Numbered from the stretch's first letter, positions 37,942 through 46,423 are shown. The stretch: 64,000 bases of DNA from Azohydromonas australica DSM 1124 (GCF_000430725.1 NZ_AUMO01000017.1:248001-312000); one strand, 5' to 3'. Program-made: numbers and translations. The notes: generated by a model from the sequence alone, not told the origin.

Positions 37942-39489
37942 ATGAGCAACCTCTACGCCGCGCTGCGCGCGGGCTTCCCCGCCGACCTGGACCTCTGCGC
38001 CATCGAAGCGCTGGACGCCCCGGGCGGCCCGCTCTACTACAGCTGGCGCGACATCGAGCGCGGCAGCGCCATGATCGCCAACCTGCTGCAGGGCCTGGAG
38101 CTGCCGCCCGGCGCCGACGGCGTGCCGCCGCGCGTGGCGGTGCAGGTGGACAAGAGCGTCGAGGCGCTGATGCTCTACCTGGGCGTGCTGCGCGCCGGCA
38201 TGGTGTATCTGCCGCTGAACAACGCCTACCAGGCCGCCGAGGTCGAGTACTTCGTCGGCAACGCCGAGCCGGCGGTGGTGGTGTGCTCGCCGAAGAACTT
38301 CGGCTGGGTCAGCCGCATCGCCTTCAAGGCCGGCGCCGAGCACGTCTACACGCTGGGCGAGGAGCGAGACGGCACGCTGCTGCAGCGCGCCTCGGTGCAG
38401 AGCGACCAGCACGAGCCCGTGGCGCGCAGCGCCGGCGACCTGGCCGCCATCCTCTACACCAGCGGCACCACCGGGCGCAGCAAGGGCGCGATGCTCAGCC
38501 ACGGCAACCTGCTGAGCAACGCGCAGGTGCTCAAGGACTACTGGGACTGGCGCGACGGCGACGTGCTGATCCACGCCCTGCCCATCTTCCACGTGCACGG
38601 CCTGTTCGTGGCCTCGCACGGCGCGCTGCTCAACGGCAGCCGCATGCTGTGGCTCAACCGCTTCGACCCGCGTGCGGTGATCGCGCAACTGCCGCGCGCC
38701 ACGGTGTTCATGGGCGTGCCCACGCTGTACACGCGCATGCTGGCCGACCCCGGCCTCACGCGCGAGGCCTGCGCGCGCATGCGCCTATTCATCTCCGGCT
38801 CCGCGCCGCTGCTGATCGACACCTTCCAGCAGTGGCAGCAGCGCAGCGGCCACACCATCCTGGAGCGCTACGGCATGAGCGAGACGGCCATGCTCAGCTC
38901 CAACCCCTGCAAGCCGCAGGACGGCGAGCGCCGCGGCGGCACGGTGGGCAAGCCGCTGCCGGGCGTGGGCATCCGCGTGCTGGACGACAGCGGCAACCCC
39001 TGCCCGGCGGGCGAGATCGGCCACATCCAGGTGCGCGGCCCCAACGTCTTCGCCGGCTACTGGCGCATGCCGGAGAAGACCAAGGAGGAGTTCACCGCCG
39101 ACGGCTGGTTCAAGACCGGCGACGTGGGCAAGGTCGAGGCCGACGGCTACGTGGTGATCGTGGGCCGCAGCAAGGACCTGATCATCTCCGGCGGCTACAA
39201 CGTCTACCCGGCCGAGGTGGAGAGTTTCATCAACGAGCTGCCCGGGGTGGCGGAGAGCGCCGTCGTCGGCGTGCCGCACCCCGACTTTGGCGAGGCCGTC
39301 ATTGCCGTGGTGATTCCCACGCCGGGCGCGTCGCTGGATGCGGCCGAAATCATTGGCCGGCTGAAAGCCGGCATCGCCGGCTTCAAGGTGCCCAAGCAGG
39401 TCTTCATCGCGGCCGAGCTGCCGCGCAACGCGATGGGCAAGGTGCAGAAGAACCTGCTGCGCGACCAGAACCGCGCCCTCTTCAGCTGA
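37942..39489 (+). CDS. matB: Acyl-CoA synthetase, probably malonate--CoA ligase (MatB-like)
   Basis: A 515-residue ANL-superfamily adenylating enzyme. The P-loop is LYTSGTTGRSKGAMLSHGN, A5 is ERYGMSETAMLSSNP, A7 is WFKTGDVGKV, A8 is GRSKDLIISGGYNVYPAEVE, and the catalytic A10 lysine is in RNAMGKVQKNLL. The short N-terminus and the GMSETAMLSSNP context resemble malonyl-CoA synthetases, which convert malonate, ATP and CoA to malonyl-CoA. A medium-chain ligase cannot be excluded. The neighbouring TctC protein could supply the substrate. The CWC gene starts five bases downstream. Confidence 0.85.
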   Translation: MSNLYAALRAGFPADLDLCAIEALDAPGGPLYYSWRDIERGSAMIANLLQGLELPPGADGVPPRVAVQVDKSVEALMLYLGVLRAGMVYLPLNNAYQAAEVEYFVGNAEPAVVVCSPKNFGWVSRIAFKAGAEHVYTLGEERDGTLLQRASVQSDQHEPVARSAGDLAAILYTSGTTGRSKGAMLSHGNLLSNAQVLKDYWDWRDGDVLIHALPIFHVHGLFVASHGALLNGSRMLWLNRFDPRAVIAQLPRATVFMGVPTLYTRMLADPGLTREACARMRLFISGSAPLLIDTFQQWQQRSGHTILERYGMSETAMLSSNPCKPQDGERRGGTVGKPLPGVGIRVLDDSGNPCPAGEIGHIQVRGPNVFAGYWRMPEKTKEEFTADGWFKTGDVGKVEADGYVVIVGRSKDLIISGGYNVYPAEVESFINELPGVAESAVVGVPHPDFGEAVIAVVIPTPGASLDAAEIIGRLKAGIAGFKVPKQVFIAAELPRNAMGKVQKNLLRDQNRALFS

Positions 39490-39494
39490 AGGCC

Positions 39495-39731
39495 ATGAGC
39501 GGCGCCGCGCAAGTGAAACCTTTGGACGACCGCTGCCCGCGCTGCGGCGGCGGCTTCCACTGCGGCGTCAGCGACGCCGGGCCCTGCGCCTGCACCACCG
39601 TGACGCTGAGCGCGGAACTGCAGGCGCAGCTGCGCCAGCGCTGGTCCAGCTGCCTGTGCGTGCGCTGCCTGGCAGCGCTGGCGGGCGGTGCCGCGCTGGA
39701 GCCCGGGGCTCAGGCCACCAGGTCCACCTGA
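39495..39731 (+). CDS. Cysteine-rich CWC-type small protein
   Basis: A 78-residue protein with a compact cysteine pattern (CPRCGGGFHCGVSDAGPCACTT, interrupted, then CLCVRCLAAL) expected of the cysteine-rich CWC family, presumably a zinc-binding fold. It starts five bases after the ligase stop and is likely co-transcribed and coupled with it. The last 22 bases overlap the convergent gene on the other strand. Function unknown. Confidence 0.8.
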   Translation: MSGAAQVKPLDDRCPRCGGGFHCGVSDAGPCACTTVTLSAELQAQLRQRWSSCLCVRCLAALAGGAALEPGAQATRST

Positions 39732-40816
39732 CTCACCGTCCCCGCGCCCGTCCCGTCCTCCTGCACGAACACGCTGCTGGCGCGCATCACGCCCTGCTCG
39801 CGGTTGTTCGCGTCCTTGAAGATGAAGGGCGTGGCCGTGCGCTGCGTGGACAGCGCGCCGACGTTGGCGCTGAGCAGGTCCTGCAGTTGATCGTTGCCGT
39901 CGGCATCCTTGGTCCACAGGCGCAGCCGGCCGAAGTCGGCGTCGTTCTCGTCGATCCAGCCGTTGCCGTCGCCGTCCAGCGCGGCCAGCTCGGCGAAGCC
40001 GTCGCCGCTGCGGGTGCCGAACAGCTCGCTGCCGTCGTTGACCTGGCCGTCGGCGTTGCGGTCGAACACCAGGAAGCCGCTGCCCGGCTTCACGAAGCTG
40101 ATGCGCTCCTGCTTGCCGTCGGCGTCCAGGTCGAAGCTGAACTTGGTGTCCGTCAGCTCGACCGCGCGGCCCGGGTAGCTGAGGATCAGCGGGTCCTTGG
40201 GCTGCTCGCCCAGGCGCACGTGCAGGCTCTCGCTGCTGGCGAAGCTGCGCTCCAGCTGGAGCTGCACGCTGAACTTGATGTCACGGCCATCGGCGGTGCG
40301 CACCATGCCCCGGGCCTGGAACTGCATGGACTCGCTTTCCTGCACCGTGCGCTCCAGGTCGTAGCGCAGGCCCACGCCGCCGGTGCTGCCCGCCGCGGGT
40401 GCCGCGGGCGGTGTTGGCGCTGCCGGCGCAGCGTCCTGCGGCAGGTCGCCATAGAGCCGGATGCGCTCGCCCAGCAGCCTCTCCAGCACGGCGCGCATCA
40501 GGCGCAAGCGGGGATCGAGCCTGTCAGAAGGTGCCTCCGCCTCGTCGGTGCCGCCGCTGCGCGACACCTCGGCCGAAACCGTGGCGTTCTGCCGCGCCAC
40601 CGCGCCGGCCGCCTCGGCCCGGGCAGCGGCCAGCCGCCCCGACTGCGAGATCTGCACCGCGGCACCGATGCCCAGGCTGGCGCTGGCCTGGGTGCTTTCG
40701 GCGTCATAGCGCACGCGCTGGCCCGGGCTCCAGGCCTCGAAGCTCTCGCGCACGGTGACCTGATGGCTCTCCGCATGGGCTGCGGCCATTTGCAGGCTGG
40801 AACTGGCGACTTTCAT
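39710..40816 (-). CDS. Uncharacterised protein with calcium-loop-like (EF-hand/VCBS-like) repeats, paralogue of the gene upstream
   Basis: A 368-residue protein starting MKVASSSLQMAAAHAESH, without a signal peptide or membrane segment. The N-terminal half (1-145) is Ala/Gln-rich and helical, with a Pro-Ala linker at about 128-146. The C-terminal half contains a beta-rich domain (GMVRTADGRDIKFSVQLQLE, 170-189). Aspartate-rich loops follow: DLDADGKQE (229-237), FDRNADGQVNDGSE (251-264), LDGDGNGWIDENDADF (280-295) and TKDADGND (302-309). These resemble calcium-binding DxDxDG loops. Residues 100-252 align by eye with residues about 98-251 of the paralogue. Family not recognised by name. Confidence 0.8.
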   Translation of the reverse strand: MKVASSSLQMAAAHAESHQVTVRESFEAWSPGQRVRYDAESTQASASLGIGAAVQISQSGRLAAARAEAAGAVARQNATVSAEVSRSGGTDEAEAPSDRLDPRLRLMRAVLERLLGERIRLYGDLPQDAAPAAPTPPAAPAAGSTGGVGLRYDLERTVQESESMQFQARGMVRTADGRDIKFSVQLQLERSFASSESLHVRLGEQPKDPLILSYPGRAVELTDTKFSFDLDADGKQERISFVKPGSGFLVFDRNADGQVNDGSELFGTRSGDGFAELAALDGDGNGWIDENDADFGRLRLWTKDADGNDQLQDLLSANVGALSTQRTATPFIFKDANNREQGVMRASSVFVQEDGTGAGTVSQVDLVA

Positions 40817-40913
40817 ACGCTCCCTCCGCCGGACAGTCCGGTGCAAGGGAGTAACGGCCGGCGCCGGGAAATCTTGAGCGCGCCGGCTGCGGACACGCCG
40901 GCGGCCCTGGGCT

Positions 40914-41732
40914 TCAGATCACCTGCATGCCGCGCAACGCGGCCTTCACGTCTTCCACCGTGGGAGGCGCGACAGCCTTCTCGAAAACCACGAGGCCGGT
41001 GCCCATCAGCCGCGGCTGGCCGGCGGGATTGGGATCGGCCTTGAACCGGAAGCGAAAGCCCTGGCCCTCCAGGTCCGAGCCCGTACCTCCATAGTCCACC
41101 TCCGGCTTGGGTGCCGGCTCGGGCGTTGGCGTGGCCACGCCAACGTGGCTGACGTTCACGTCGACGCTCTGACGGTCCGCCAGGCGGCTCTCAAGCGTCA
41201 GCATCACCGTGAAGCCGATGCGCGCGCCATCGGCGGCTGTGACCGTGCCGGAAGCGGCGTATCTCATCAACCGGTTGGCCTCGACGATCTTCCCCAGGGC
41301 CGCGGCCGGGTCGGTGGTCGACGCGGGCCCGCCGACGGCACCACCGAGCGCCGCCATGGGCCCCAGCTTGATGCCGCTGAAGCCACCGATCCGCTTGCCC
41401 GTGACTTGCTCGACGATGCGCTGAATCGTTTGAAGCTGCGGCACGGGCGGCGTGCGGCTGCTGTTTCGCGCGCCGATGTTCGTGGCATGCGAAGTGGCCT
41501 GCGTGCGGGAGGTGGCGGCCAGCTCCACCGCCCCGACCACGGCAGCCATGGCTTCCCCCGTGGTCGACAGATGCACCGAGAAGGCGGTCTGCGCCTGCGC
41601 TGCCGTGACCGCCTGCTGCGCGCGCATGCCGGCTGCGTTGACGCGCGGGCTCTCCTTGATGCTCCCTGCCAAGTACTGATCGCCGGCCACCTGCGCCAGC
41701 AGCGTTTCCGGCCTGGATCCCTCGATCCTCAT
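40914..41732 (-). CDS. Uncharacterised protein, paralogue lacking the calcium-loop region
   Basis: A 272-residue protein starting MRIEGSRPETLLAQVAGDQY, with GGGAGAAGCC as ribosome site. The N-terminal 90 residues are Ala/Gln/Thr-rich and helical, without a signal peptide. LQTIQRIVEQVTGKRIGG (100-117) matches LRLMRAVLERLLGERIRL of the next gene. ASGTVTAADGARIGFTVMLTLE (160-181) and FRFRFKADPN...GTGLVVFEK (226-252) match its beta domain. The copy ends at the point where the paralogue begins its Asp-rich loops and has a different short tail. The two genes are 97 bases apart on the same strand, so this one is transcribed first. Confidence 0.78.
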   Translation of the reverse strand: MRIEGSRPETLLAQVAGDQYLAGSIKESPRVNAAGMRAQQAVTAAQAQTAFSVHLSTTGEAMAAVVGAVELAATSRTQATSHATNIGARNSSRTPPVPQLQTIQRIVEQVTGKRIGGFSGIKLGPMAALGGAVGGPASTTDPAAALGKIVEANRLMRYAASGTVTAADGARIGFTVMLTLESRLADRQSVDVNVSHVGVATPTPEPAPKPEVDYGGTGSDLEGQGFRFRFKADPNPAGQPRLMGTGLVVFEKAVAPPTVEDVKAALRGMQVI

Positions 41733-41956
41733 GGCTTCTCCCTCATGTGTTCTGGACACCGAACGACCAACCCATCACGTTGGTACTTGAGCGCCGCAGA
41801 CCACCGGCGCAGGTCACCATGAAATTTTCATGGCGATGCGCGCAACATGGTTGAGCCATGACCATCACACATGGAGTGCCCGGCCAAAGAAGCGTGAATT
41901 AATACCGTTTTGCGCCGTGAACTGGATTGGCCCGCTGCCAGTTCACAGTTCAGCCA

Positions 41957-41990
41957 CAAAAAACGGCGCTGCTCACTGCAGCGCCGTTGC
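41957..41990 (-). terminator. Rho-independent terminator after the BON lipoprotein gene
   Basis: 11-bp arms AACGGCGCTGC and GCAGCGCCGTT enclose a TCACT loop, with an A-run on the plus strand that becomes a T-tract on the minus strand. It lies 40 bases downstream of the minus-strand BON gene. Confidence 0.88.
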
Positions 41991-42029
41991 GGGGGATGGG
42001 CAGCCGGGACGGCCGCCCTGGCGTGAGGC

Positions 42030-42365
42030 TCAGCCGGTGATCATCAGCTGGTTGTCCACCGACTTGACGCCCGAGATGGCGCGCGCCATGGACTCGGCCT
42101 TCTGGCGTGCGGCAAAGGTCTTGACCTCGCCCTTCAGGCGCACGAAACCCTGCGTGGAGTCGATGTTGATCTTGAAGGCGCTCAGGTCCGAGTCGGCCGC
42201 GTACTTGGCCTTGAGTTCCGTGACGATCTTGGCGTCGTCCACCGCTTCGCCCACGGTACGGTGCGGCGCGCCGTCAGCGCGGTCGGGGCTGCCGGCCAGG
42301 GTGCCGCAGCCGGCGAGGAAGGCGGAGGCGATCAGTGCGGCAGGGAGCAAGTGCTTCATGTTCAT
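42030..42365 (-). CDS. BON-domain lipoprotein
   Basis: A 111-residue protein with a type II signal peptide (MNMKHLLPAALIASAFLAGC; lipobox LAGC, lipidated cysteine at residue 20). One BON domain follows (KIVTELKAKYAADSDLSAFK, then STQGFVRLKGEVKT and SGVKSVDNQLMI), similar to OsmY/DolP-type proteins that associate with phospholipids and maintain envelope integrity. The start was chosen because GAGGATTTCGCTC stands at a good distance. An Asp residue is not at +2, so outer-membrane sorting is likely. Confidence 0.9.
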   Translation of the reverse strand: MNMKHLLPAALIASAFLAGCGTLAGSPDRADGAPHRTVGEAVDDAKIVTELKAKYAADSDLSAFKINIDSTQGFVRLKGEVKTFAARQKAESMARAISGVKSVDNQLMITG

Positions 42366-42547
42366 GAGCGAAATCCTCGGGATGTTTTGTTCAGATGCAG
42401 CCAGGAATCGCGACGGAGCCGGTCGAGGCCGGCCTGATCGCGGCAAGTGCCCGCGCGCCTTGCAGGATGGGCGGCACGGGCGCCCCATGACGGCAAGCCG
42501 CGTGCCTCAGGGCATGGGCGCCGTCCTCACGGCGGCGCCCCATGGCT

Positions 42548-43846
42548 TCAGAAGCGCGGGCTCTTCCCGCTGAAATCCGGCTGGTACTTGCGCATCTGCT
42601 TCAGGTCGTCGCGGTTGCGCACGCCGCAGCGCAGGTACTGCTCGTGCAGCTGCGCCAGCGCCTCGCGGTCCAGCTCCACGCCCAGGCCGGGCTTGCCGGG
42701 CACCGCCACCGCGCCGTCCTGGAAGGCGATGCGCCCGCCGGCGATCACCTCTTCCTCCTGCCACGGGTAGTGCGTGTCGCAGGCATAAGAGACGTTGGGC
42801 ACGGCGGCGGCCACGTGCGTCATCGCCATCAGGCTGATGCCCAGGTGCGAGTTGCTGTGCATGGACAGGCCCAGGCCGAACACCTCGCACATCCGACCCA
42901 GCGCCTGCGTCGCGCGCAGGCCGCCCCAGTAGTGGTGGTCGGACAGGATGATCTTCGTGCCGCAGCCCAGCTCCACGTTGCGGCGGAACTCGTCCATGGT
43001 CGTCACCACCATGTTGGTCGCCAGCGGCGAGCGGCAGTGCCTGGACAGCTCGGCCATGCCTTCCAGCGTGGGCGTCGGGTCCTCGTAGTACTCCAGCAGC
43101 TCGTCGAGCTCCGGCGCCGCCTTGATGCTCGTTTCCAGCGACCAGTTGGCGTTGGGGTCCAGCCGCAGCGGGTGCTTCGGGAAGGCCTCGCGCAGCGCGC
43201 GCATGGTGGCGATCTCGTGCGCGGGCTCGAACACGCCGCCTTTGACCTTGATGCTCTGGAAGCCGTAGAGCTCCACCATGCGCCGGGCCTGCGCCACCAT
43301 CTGCGCCGGGCTGATGCCCTCGCCCCAGGCATCGGGCGCATAGGGCTTGTCGACGTGCTCGGCGTACTTGAAGAACAGGTAGGCGCTGTAGGGCACCGAG
43401 GGGCGCACCGCGCCGCCGAGCAGGTCCACCACCGGCGCGTTCAGCAGCTGGCCCTGCAGGTCCAGCATCGCCACCTCGAAGGCGCTGGTGACCTTGGCCG
43501 CGTTCTTGGCCGTGTGCGAGCCCGGCGCCAGCGTGAACTCCACCGCGCCGGCGTTCAGCGCCGCGGCCGCCGCCGGCTTGAAGACGGCGCGCACGCGCTG
43601 CTCCATCTCGTTGAGGTCGAAGGGCGACAGGTCCAGCAGCAGCGGCCGGGCGGTCTCCAGCGCGCGCAGCATGGGCTCGTCGCCGTAGGTCTCGCCCAGG
43701 CCGACACGGCCGTCCGCGGTCTCGATCTCGACGATGGCGCGCAGGGCCCAGGGCTCGTGGATGCCGCTGGCGTTGAGCAGCGGGCCGTCGCGGAAGGCGA
43801 TGGGCGTGACGCGGACGTGGCGGATGAGGTTGTCGCGGTGCTTCAT
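42548..43846 (-). CDS. gudD: Glucarate dehydratase (enolase superfamily)
   Basis: A 432-residue member of the mandelate racemase/glucarate dehydratase group. The KxK catalytic pair is K200-V-K202 (SIKVKGGVFEP), and the metal ligands D230 (LRLDPNANW), E255 (YYEDPTP) and N278 (ATNMVV) are present. The D303/H330 dyad is in LSDHHYWGG and SMHSNSHLG. It dehydrates D-glucarate (and idarate) to 5-dehydro-4-deoxyglucarate. The TctC-type binding protein gene lies 28 bases upstream on the same strand, and a LacI regulator precedes that, forming a probable inducible catabolic unit. Confidence 0.93.
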   Translation of the reverse strand: MKHRDNLIRHVRVTPIAFRDGPLLNASGIHEPWALRAIVEIETADGRVGLGETYGDEPMLRALETARPLLLDLSPFDLNEMEQRVRAVFKPAAAAALNAGAVEFTLAPGSHTAKNAAKVTSAFEVAMLDLQGQLLNAPVVDLLGGAVRPSVPYSAYLFFKYAEHVDKPYAPDAWGEGISPAQMVAQARRMVELYGFQSIKVKGGVFEPAHEIATMRALREAFPKHPLRLDPNANWSLETSIKAAPELDELLEYYEDPTPTLEGMAELSRHCRSPLATNMVVTTMDEFRRNVELGCGTKIILSDHHYWGGLRATQALGRMCEVFGLGLSMHSNSHLGISLMAMTHVAAAVPNVSYACDTHYPWQEEEVIAGGRIAFQDGAVAVPGKPGLGVELDREALAQLHEQYLRCGVRNRDDLKQMRKYQPDFSGKSPRF

Positions 43847-43874
43847 GGGGTGTTTCCGAATTCGATGAGGGGGC

Positions 43875-44849
43875 TCACTCGGCGCTGGCGCCGGTCTTCT
43901 TCACCAGCGCGCCCAGGCGCGGGATGTCGGTGCGCATCAGCGCGGCCAGCTGCTCCGGGCTGCCGCCGACCACCTCCATGCCGAACTGCTGCTCCAGCTT
44001 GGACTTGACGTCGGGCTGCTGCAGCACCTTGGCGATCTCGCTGCTCAGGCGCTGCACGACCTCCTTGGGCGTGCCCTTGGGCGCGTACACCGCCTGCCAC
44101 GACACCAGGTTGAAGCCGGGCATGCCGGCCTCGACCATGGTCGGCACCTCGGGCGCCAGCACGTTGCGCTTCTGCGAGGTCACGGCCAGCACCTTCAACT
44201 TGCCGCCCTTGGCCAGCGGCAGCCCGGCGGTGAGCTGGTCGAACAGGAACGGCACGTTGCCCGCCACCACGTCCTGCAGCGCCTGCGGGCTGCCCTTGTA
44301 GGGCACGTGCATCATCGGCACGCCCAGCGTGTCGGCCAGCAGCGCGCCCGTGAGGTGCGTGGAGGTACCGGCGCCGGAGGAGGCATAGGACGCGTCCTTC
44401 GGATGCGCCTTGATCCAGGCGACCAGCTCCTGCACCGAGTTCACGCCCAGCGCCGGGTTGACCATCAGCGCGTTGGGCACGTAGGCGATGAGGCTCACGG
44501 GCTCGAAGTCCTGCACCGGGTCGTAGGGCAGCTTCTTGTAGAGCGTGGCGTTGATGGCGTGCGTGCTGATCGTGCCGCCCAGCAGCGTGTAGCCGTCCGG
44601 CGCCGCCTTGGCCCCTGCCTGCACGCCGATGACGCCGCCCGCGCCGGCGCGGTTGTCCACCACCACCGTCTGCTTCAGCGCCGTCTGCAGCCCCTGCGCC
44701 ACGACACGCGCCACCACGTCGGTGGAGCCGCCCGGCGCGAAGGGAACGATCCAGGTGATCGGCTTGTTCGGATAGCCCTGCGCCTGTGCCGCACCACACG
44801 CGGCAGCGGCCAGGGACAGGACCAGGAGGGTTCGGCGCGGGAGCTTCAT
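43875..44849 (-). CDS. TctC/Bug-family periplasmic binding protein of the glucarate unit
   Basis: 324 residues with a signal peptide MKLPRRTLLVLSLAAAACGA and cleavage after AQA. Family motifs are NKPITWIVPFAPGGSTDVVAR, DNRAGAGGVIGVQAGAKAAPDGYTLL and HVPYKGSPQALQDVVAGNV. It lies between the LacI regulator and glucarate dehydratase and is probably co-transcribed with the latter. Glucarate or a related aldarate is the inferred ligand. No TctA/TctB genes are present. Two matching palindromic operators sit 37-77 bases before the start codon. Confidence 0.92.
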   Translation of the reverse strand: MKLPRRTLLVLSLAAAACGAAQAQGYPNKPITWIVPFAPGGSTDVVARVVAQGLQTALKQTVVVDNRAGAGGVIGVQAGAKAAPDGYTLLGGTISTHAINATLYKKLPYDPVQDFEPVSLIAYVPNALMVNPALGVNSVQELVAWIKAHPKDASYASSGAGTSTHLTGALLADTLGVPMMHVPYKGSPQALQDVVAGNVPFLFDQLTAGLPLAKGGKLKVLAVTSQKRNVLAPEVPTMVEAGMPGFNLVSWQAVYAPKGTPKEVVQRLSSEIAKVLQQPDVKSKLEQQFGMEVVGGSPEQLAALMRTDIPRLGALVKKTGASAE

Positions 44850-44885
44850 GGCACGGCTTTCCAGGATGCAGGGAAAAGATGGAAG

Positions 44886-44903
44886 TTTGGTAGCGCTACC
44901 AAA
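44886..44903. promoter_or_regulatory. LacI-type operator O1 upstream of the TctC gene
   Basis: TTTGGTAGCGCTACCAAA, a perfect 18-bp palindrome with the central CG step typical of LacI-family sites. It lies 37 bases upstream of the binding-protein start codon, the expected position over a promoter. Confidence 0.85.
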
Positions 44904-44914
44904 TTGGGCGCGAT

Positions 44915-44926
44915 GGTAGCGCTACC
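44915..44926. promoter_or_regulatory. LacI-type operator O2
   Basis: GGTAGCGCTACC, a perfect 12-bp palindrome with the same core as O1, centred 26 bp from it. It could support cooperative binding of two dimers. Confidence 0.8.
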
Positions 44927-44973
44927 GGTGCGATGCCGACCCTGGGTTTACCCGCAGCGTGGGGGCTTTGGAT

Positions 44974-45999
44974 TCAGGTGCTTTGGCGCTGGATGACGCT
45001 GAAGCCCACGTCGATCACCTTCTCGCCCACGTCGCGCCCTTCGACGCGCTCGACGATGAAGCGCGCGGCGTGGCGGCCGATGGCGGTGCCGTCGATGCGT
45101 ACGGTGCTCAGCGCCGGGAAGAGCGAGGCGGCGAAGGGCATGTCGCCGAAGCCGGCCAGCGCCAGGTCCTGCGGCACGCGCAGGCCGCGCGACTGTGCCT
45201 CGGCCAACGCGCCCAGTGCCAGCGCGTCGGAGGCGCAGAACACGGCCTGGATGTCGGGCGCCTGGTCCAGCAGCTGGCGCAGCCCGGCGCGGCCTTCGGG
45301 CACGCCGGTGGGCGCGGGCAGCGCCAGCGCCGGCACGGCCTCGCAGCCCAGCGCCCGCGCGCGCTCGATGAAACCGCGCTGGCGCCGCAGCGCGCGGGCG
45401 TCGTCCCCGCCCAGCGCCGCCAGGCGCCGGTGGCCGCGCGCCACGAGGTGGTCGGCCATTGCCGCCGCGGCGGCCTCGTGAGAGAAGCCCACCAGCATGT
45501 CGATGGGCGAGGGGCTGAAATCCCAGGTCTCCACCACCGGCAGCCCGCTGGCCTGGAGCCGGCGCCGGCCCTGCGCCGAGTGCATGACGCCGGTGAGCAC
45601 CAGCCCGTCGGGGCGGCGGCCGAGGATCTGCTCCAGCAGTTCGTCCTCGCGCGAGTCGGCGTAGCCGGTCTGCCCCAGCATGAGCTGGTAGCCCTGCTGC
45701 GCCAGCGCCTCGGTCAGCGCCTGCACCGTCTCCATGAACACCGGCGCGGCGATGCTAGGCACGACGGCGGCCACGAGCCGGCTGCGCCGCGACGCCAGCC
45801 CGCCGGCGAGCAGGTTGGGCACGTAGCCCGTGCGCTGTACCGCCTCGCGCACGCGCTGCAGTACCTGCGGCGAGACCTGCGAAGGCGTGTTGAGCGCGCG
45901 CGAGGCGGTGATGGGCGCCACGCCCGCGATGCGGGCCACGTCGCCCAGCGTGATGCCGCCCCCGCTGCGGCGCCGGCGGGGCGTTGAGGTCTCGTCCAT
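44974..45999 (-). CDS. LacI-family transcriptional regulator
   Basis: 341 residues. An N-terminal helix-turn-helix and hinge lie at about 16-65 (ITLGDVARIAGVAPITASRAL, then SPQVLQRVREAVQRTGYVPN). A periplasmic-binding-like effector domain follows (VVPSIAAPVFMETVQALTEAL, GFGDMPFAASLFPALSTVRI). It most likely represses the downstream binding-protein and glucarate dehydratase genes and its own promoter. Operators with a shared TAGCGCTA core flank it on both sides. The effector is inferred to be glucarate or a catabolite. It is related in style to GntR-type sugar-acid repressors. Confidence 0.93.
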   Translation of the reverse strand: MDETSTPRRRRSGGGITLGDVARIAGVAPITASRALNTPSQVSPQVLQRVREAVQRTGYVPNLLAGGLASRRSRLVAAVVPSIAAPVFMETVQALTEALAQQGYQLMLGQTGYADSREDELLEQILGRRPDGLVLTGVMHSAQGRRRLQASGLPVVETWDFSPSPIDMLVGFSHEAAAAAMADHLVARGHRRLAALGGDDARALRRQRGFIERARALGCEAVPALALPAPTGVPEGRAGLRQLLDQAPDIQAVFCASDALALGALAEAQSRGLRVPQDLALAGFGDMPFAASLFPALSTVRIDGTAIGRHAARFIVERVEGRDVGEKVIDVGFSVIQRQST

Positions 46000-46030
46000 G
46001 CCGGCATTGTGCGCCGGCCCGCAGGGGCCT

Positions 46031-46044
46031 TGATAGCGCTACCA
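46031..46044. promoter_or_regulatory. LacI-type operator O3 upstream of the regulator gene
   Basis: TGATAGCGCTACCA is a near-perfect palindrome matching O1 with one change. It lies 32 bases upstream of the lacI-family start codon and 77 bases before the divergent small gene, consistent with autoregulation. Confidence 0.75.
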
Positions 46045-46120
46045 GACGGCACGGAGCGCCGAGGGCGCATCGTCCGGGGCACAGGGCTTGCCGCACCGCA
46101 GGCAACGCCAAGGAGCTCTC

Positions 46121-46423
46121 ATGATCAAGTCCGACACCCTTCCCAGCGCCCCCAAGGAAACGCCGGCCACCGGCACGGCCGGCCCGGCCGGCAAGGCCGT
46201 TCCCGACAACCGGCACGCCGTGGGCGACACCGCGCAGGGCAGCAGCAGCGCCGGCGACGGCACCACGCAAAGCTCCGACTGGCTGGCCGAGGCGCGCGTG
46301 GGCGGTGGATCGGGCTCCTCTGCTTCAGGCAGCGATGAAGCCAAGGGCCCGCCCATGCGCTCGGGCAGCGGCGGCGCGGACCGGGAGGGCCACACCGAGG
46401 AATCGCACCGCGGGCAGTACTGA
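46121..46423 (+). CDS. Small disordered hydrophilic protein, unknown
   Basis: A 100-residue protein preceded by a strong AAGGAGCTCTC ribosome site. Composition is dominated by Gly, Ser, Ala, Thr, Pro and charged residues (SSSAGDGTTQSSDWLAEARV, GGGSGSSASGSDEAKG). There is one possible short amphipathic segment (DWLAEARV) and no signal peptide or membrane helix. It is divergent from the LacI gene with O3 in between. It could be a stress-related or structural disordered protein; no family recognised. Confidence 0.65.
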   Translation: MIKSDTLPSAPKETPATGTAGPAGKAVPDNRHAVGDTAQGSSSAGDGTTQSSDWLAEARVGGGSGSSASGSDEAKGPPMRSGSGGADREGHTEESHRGQY

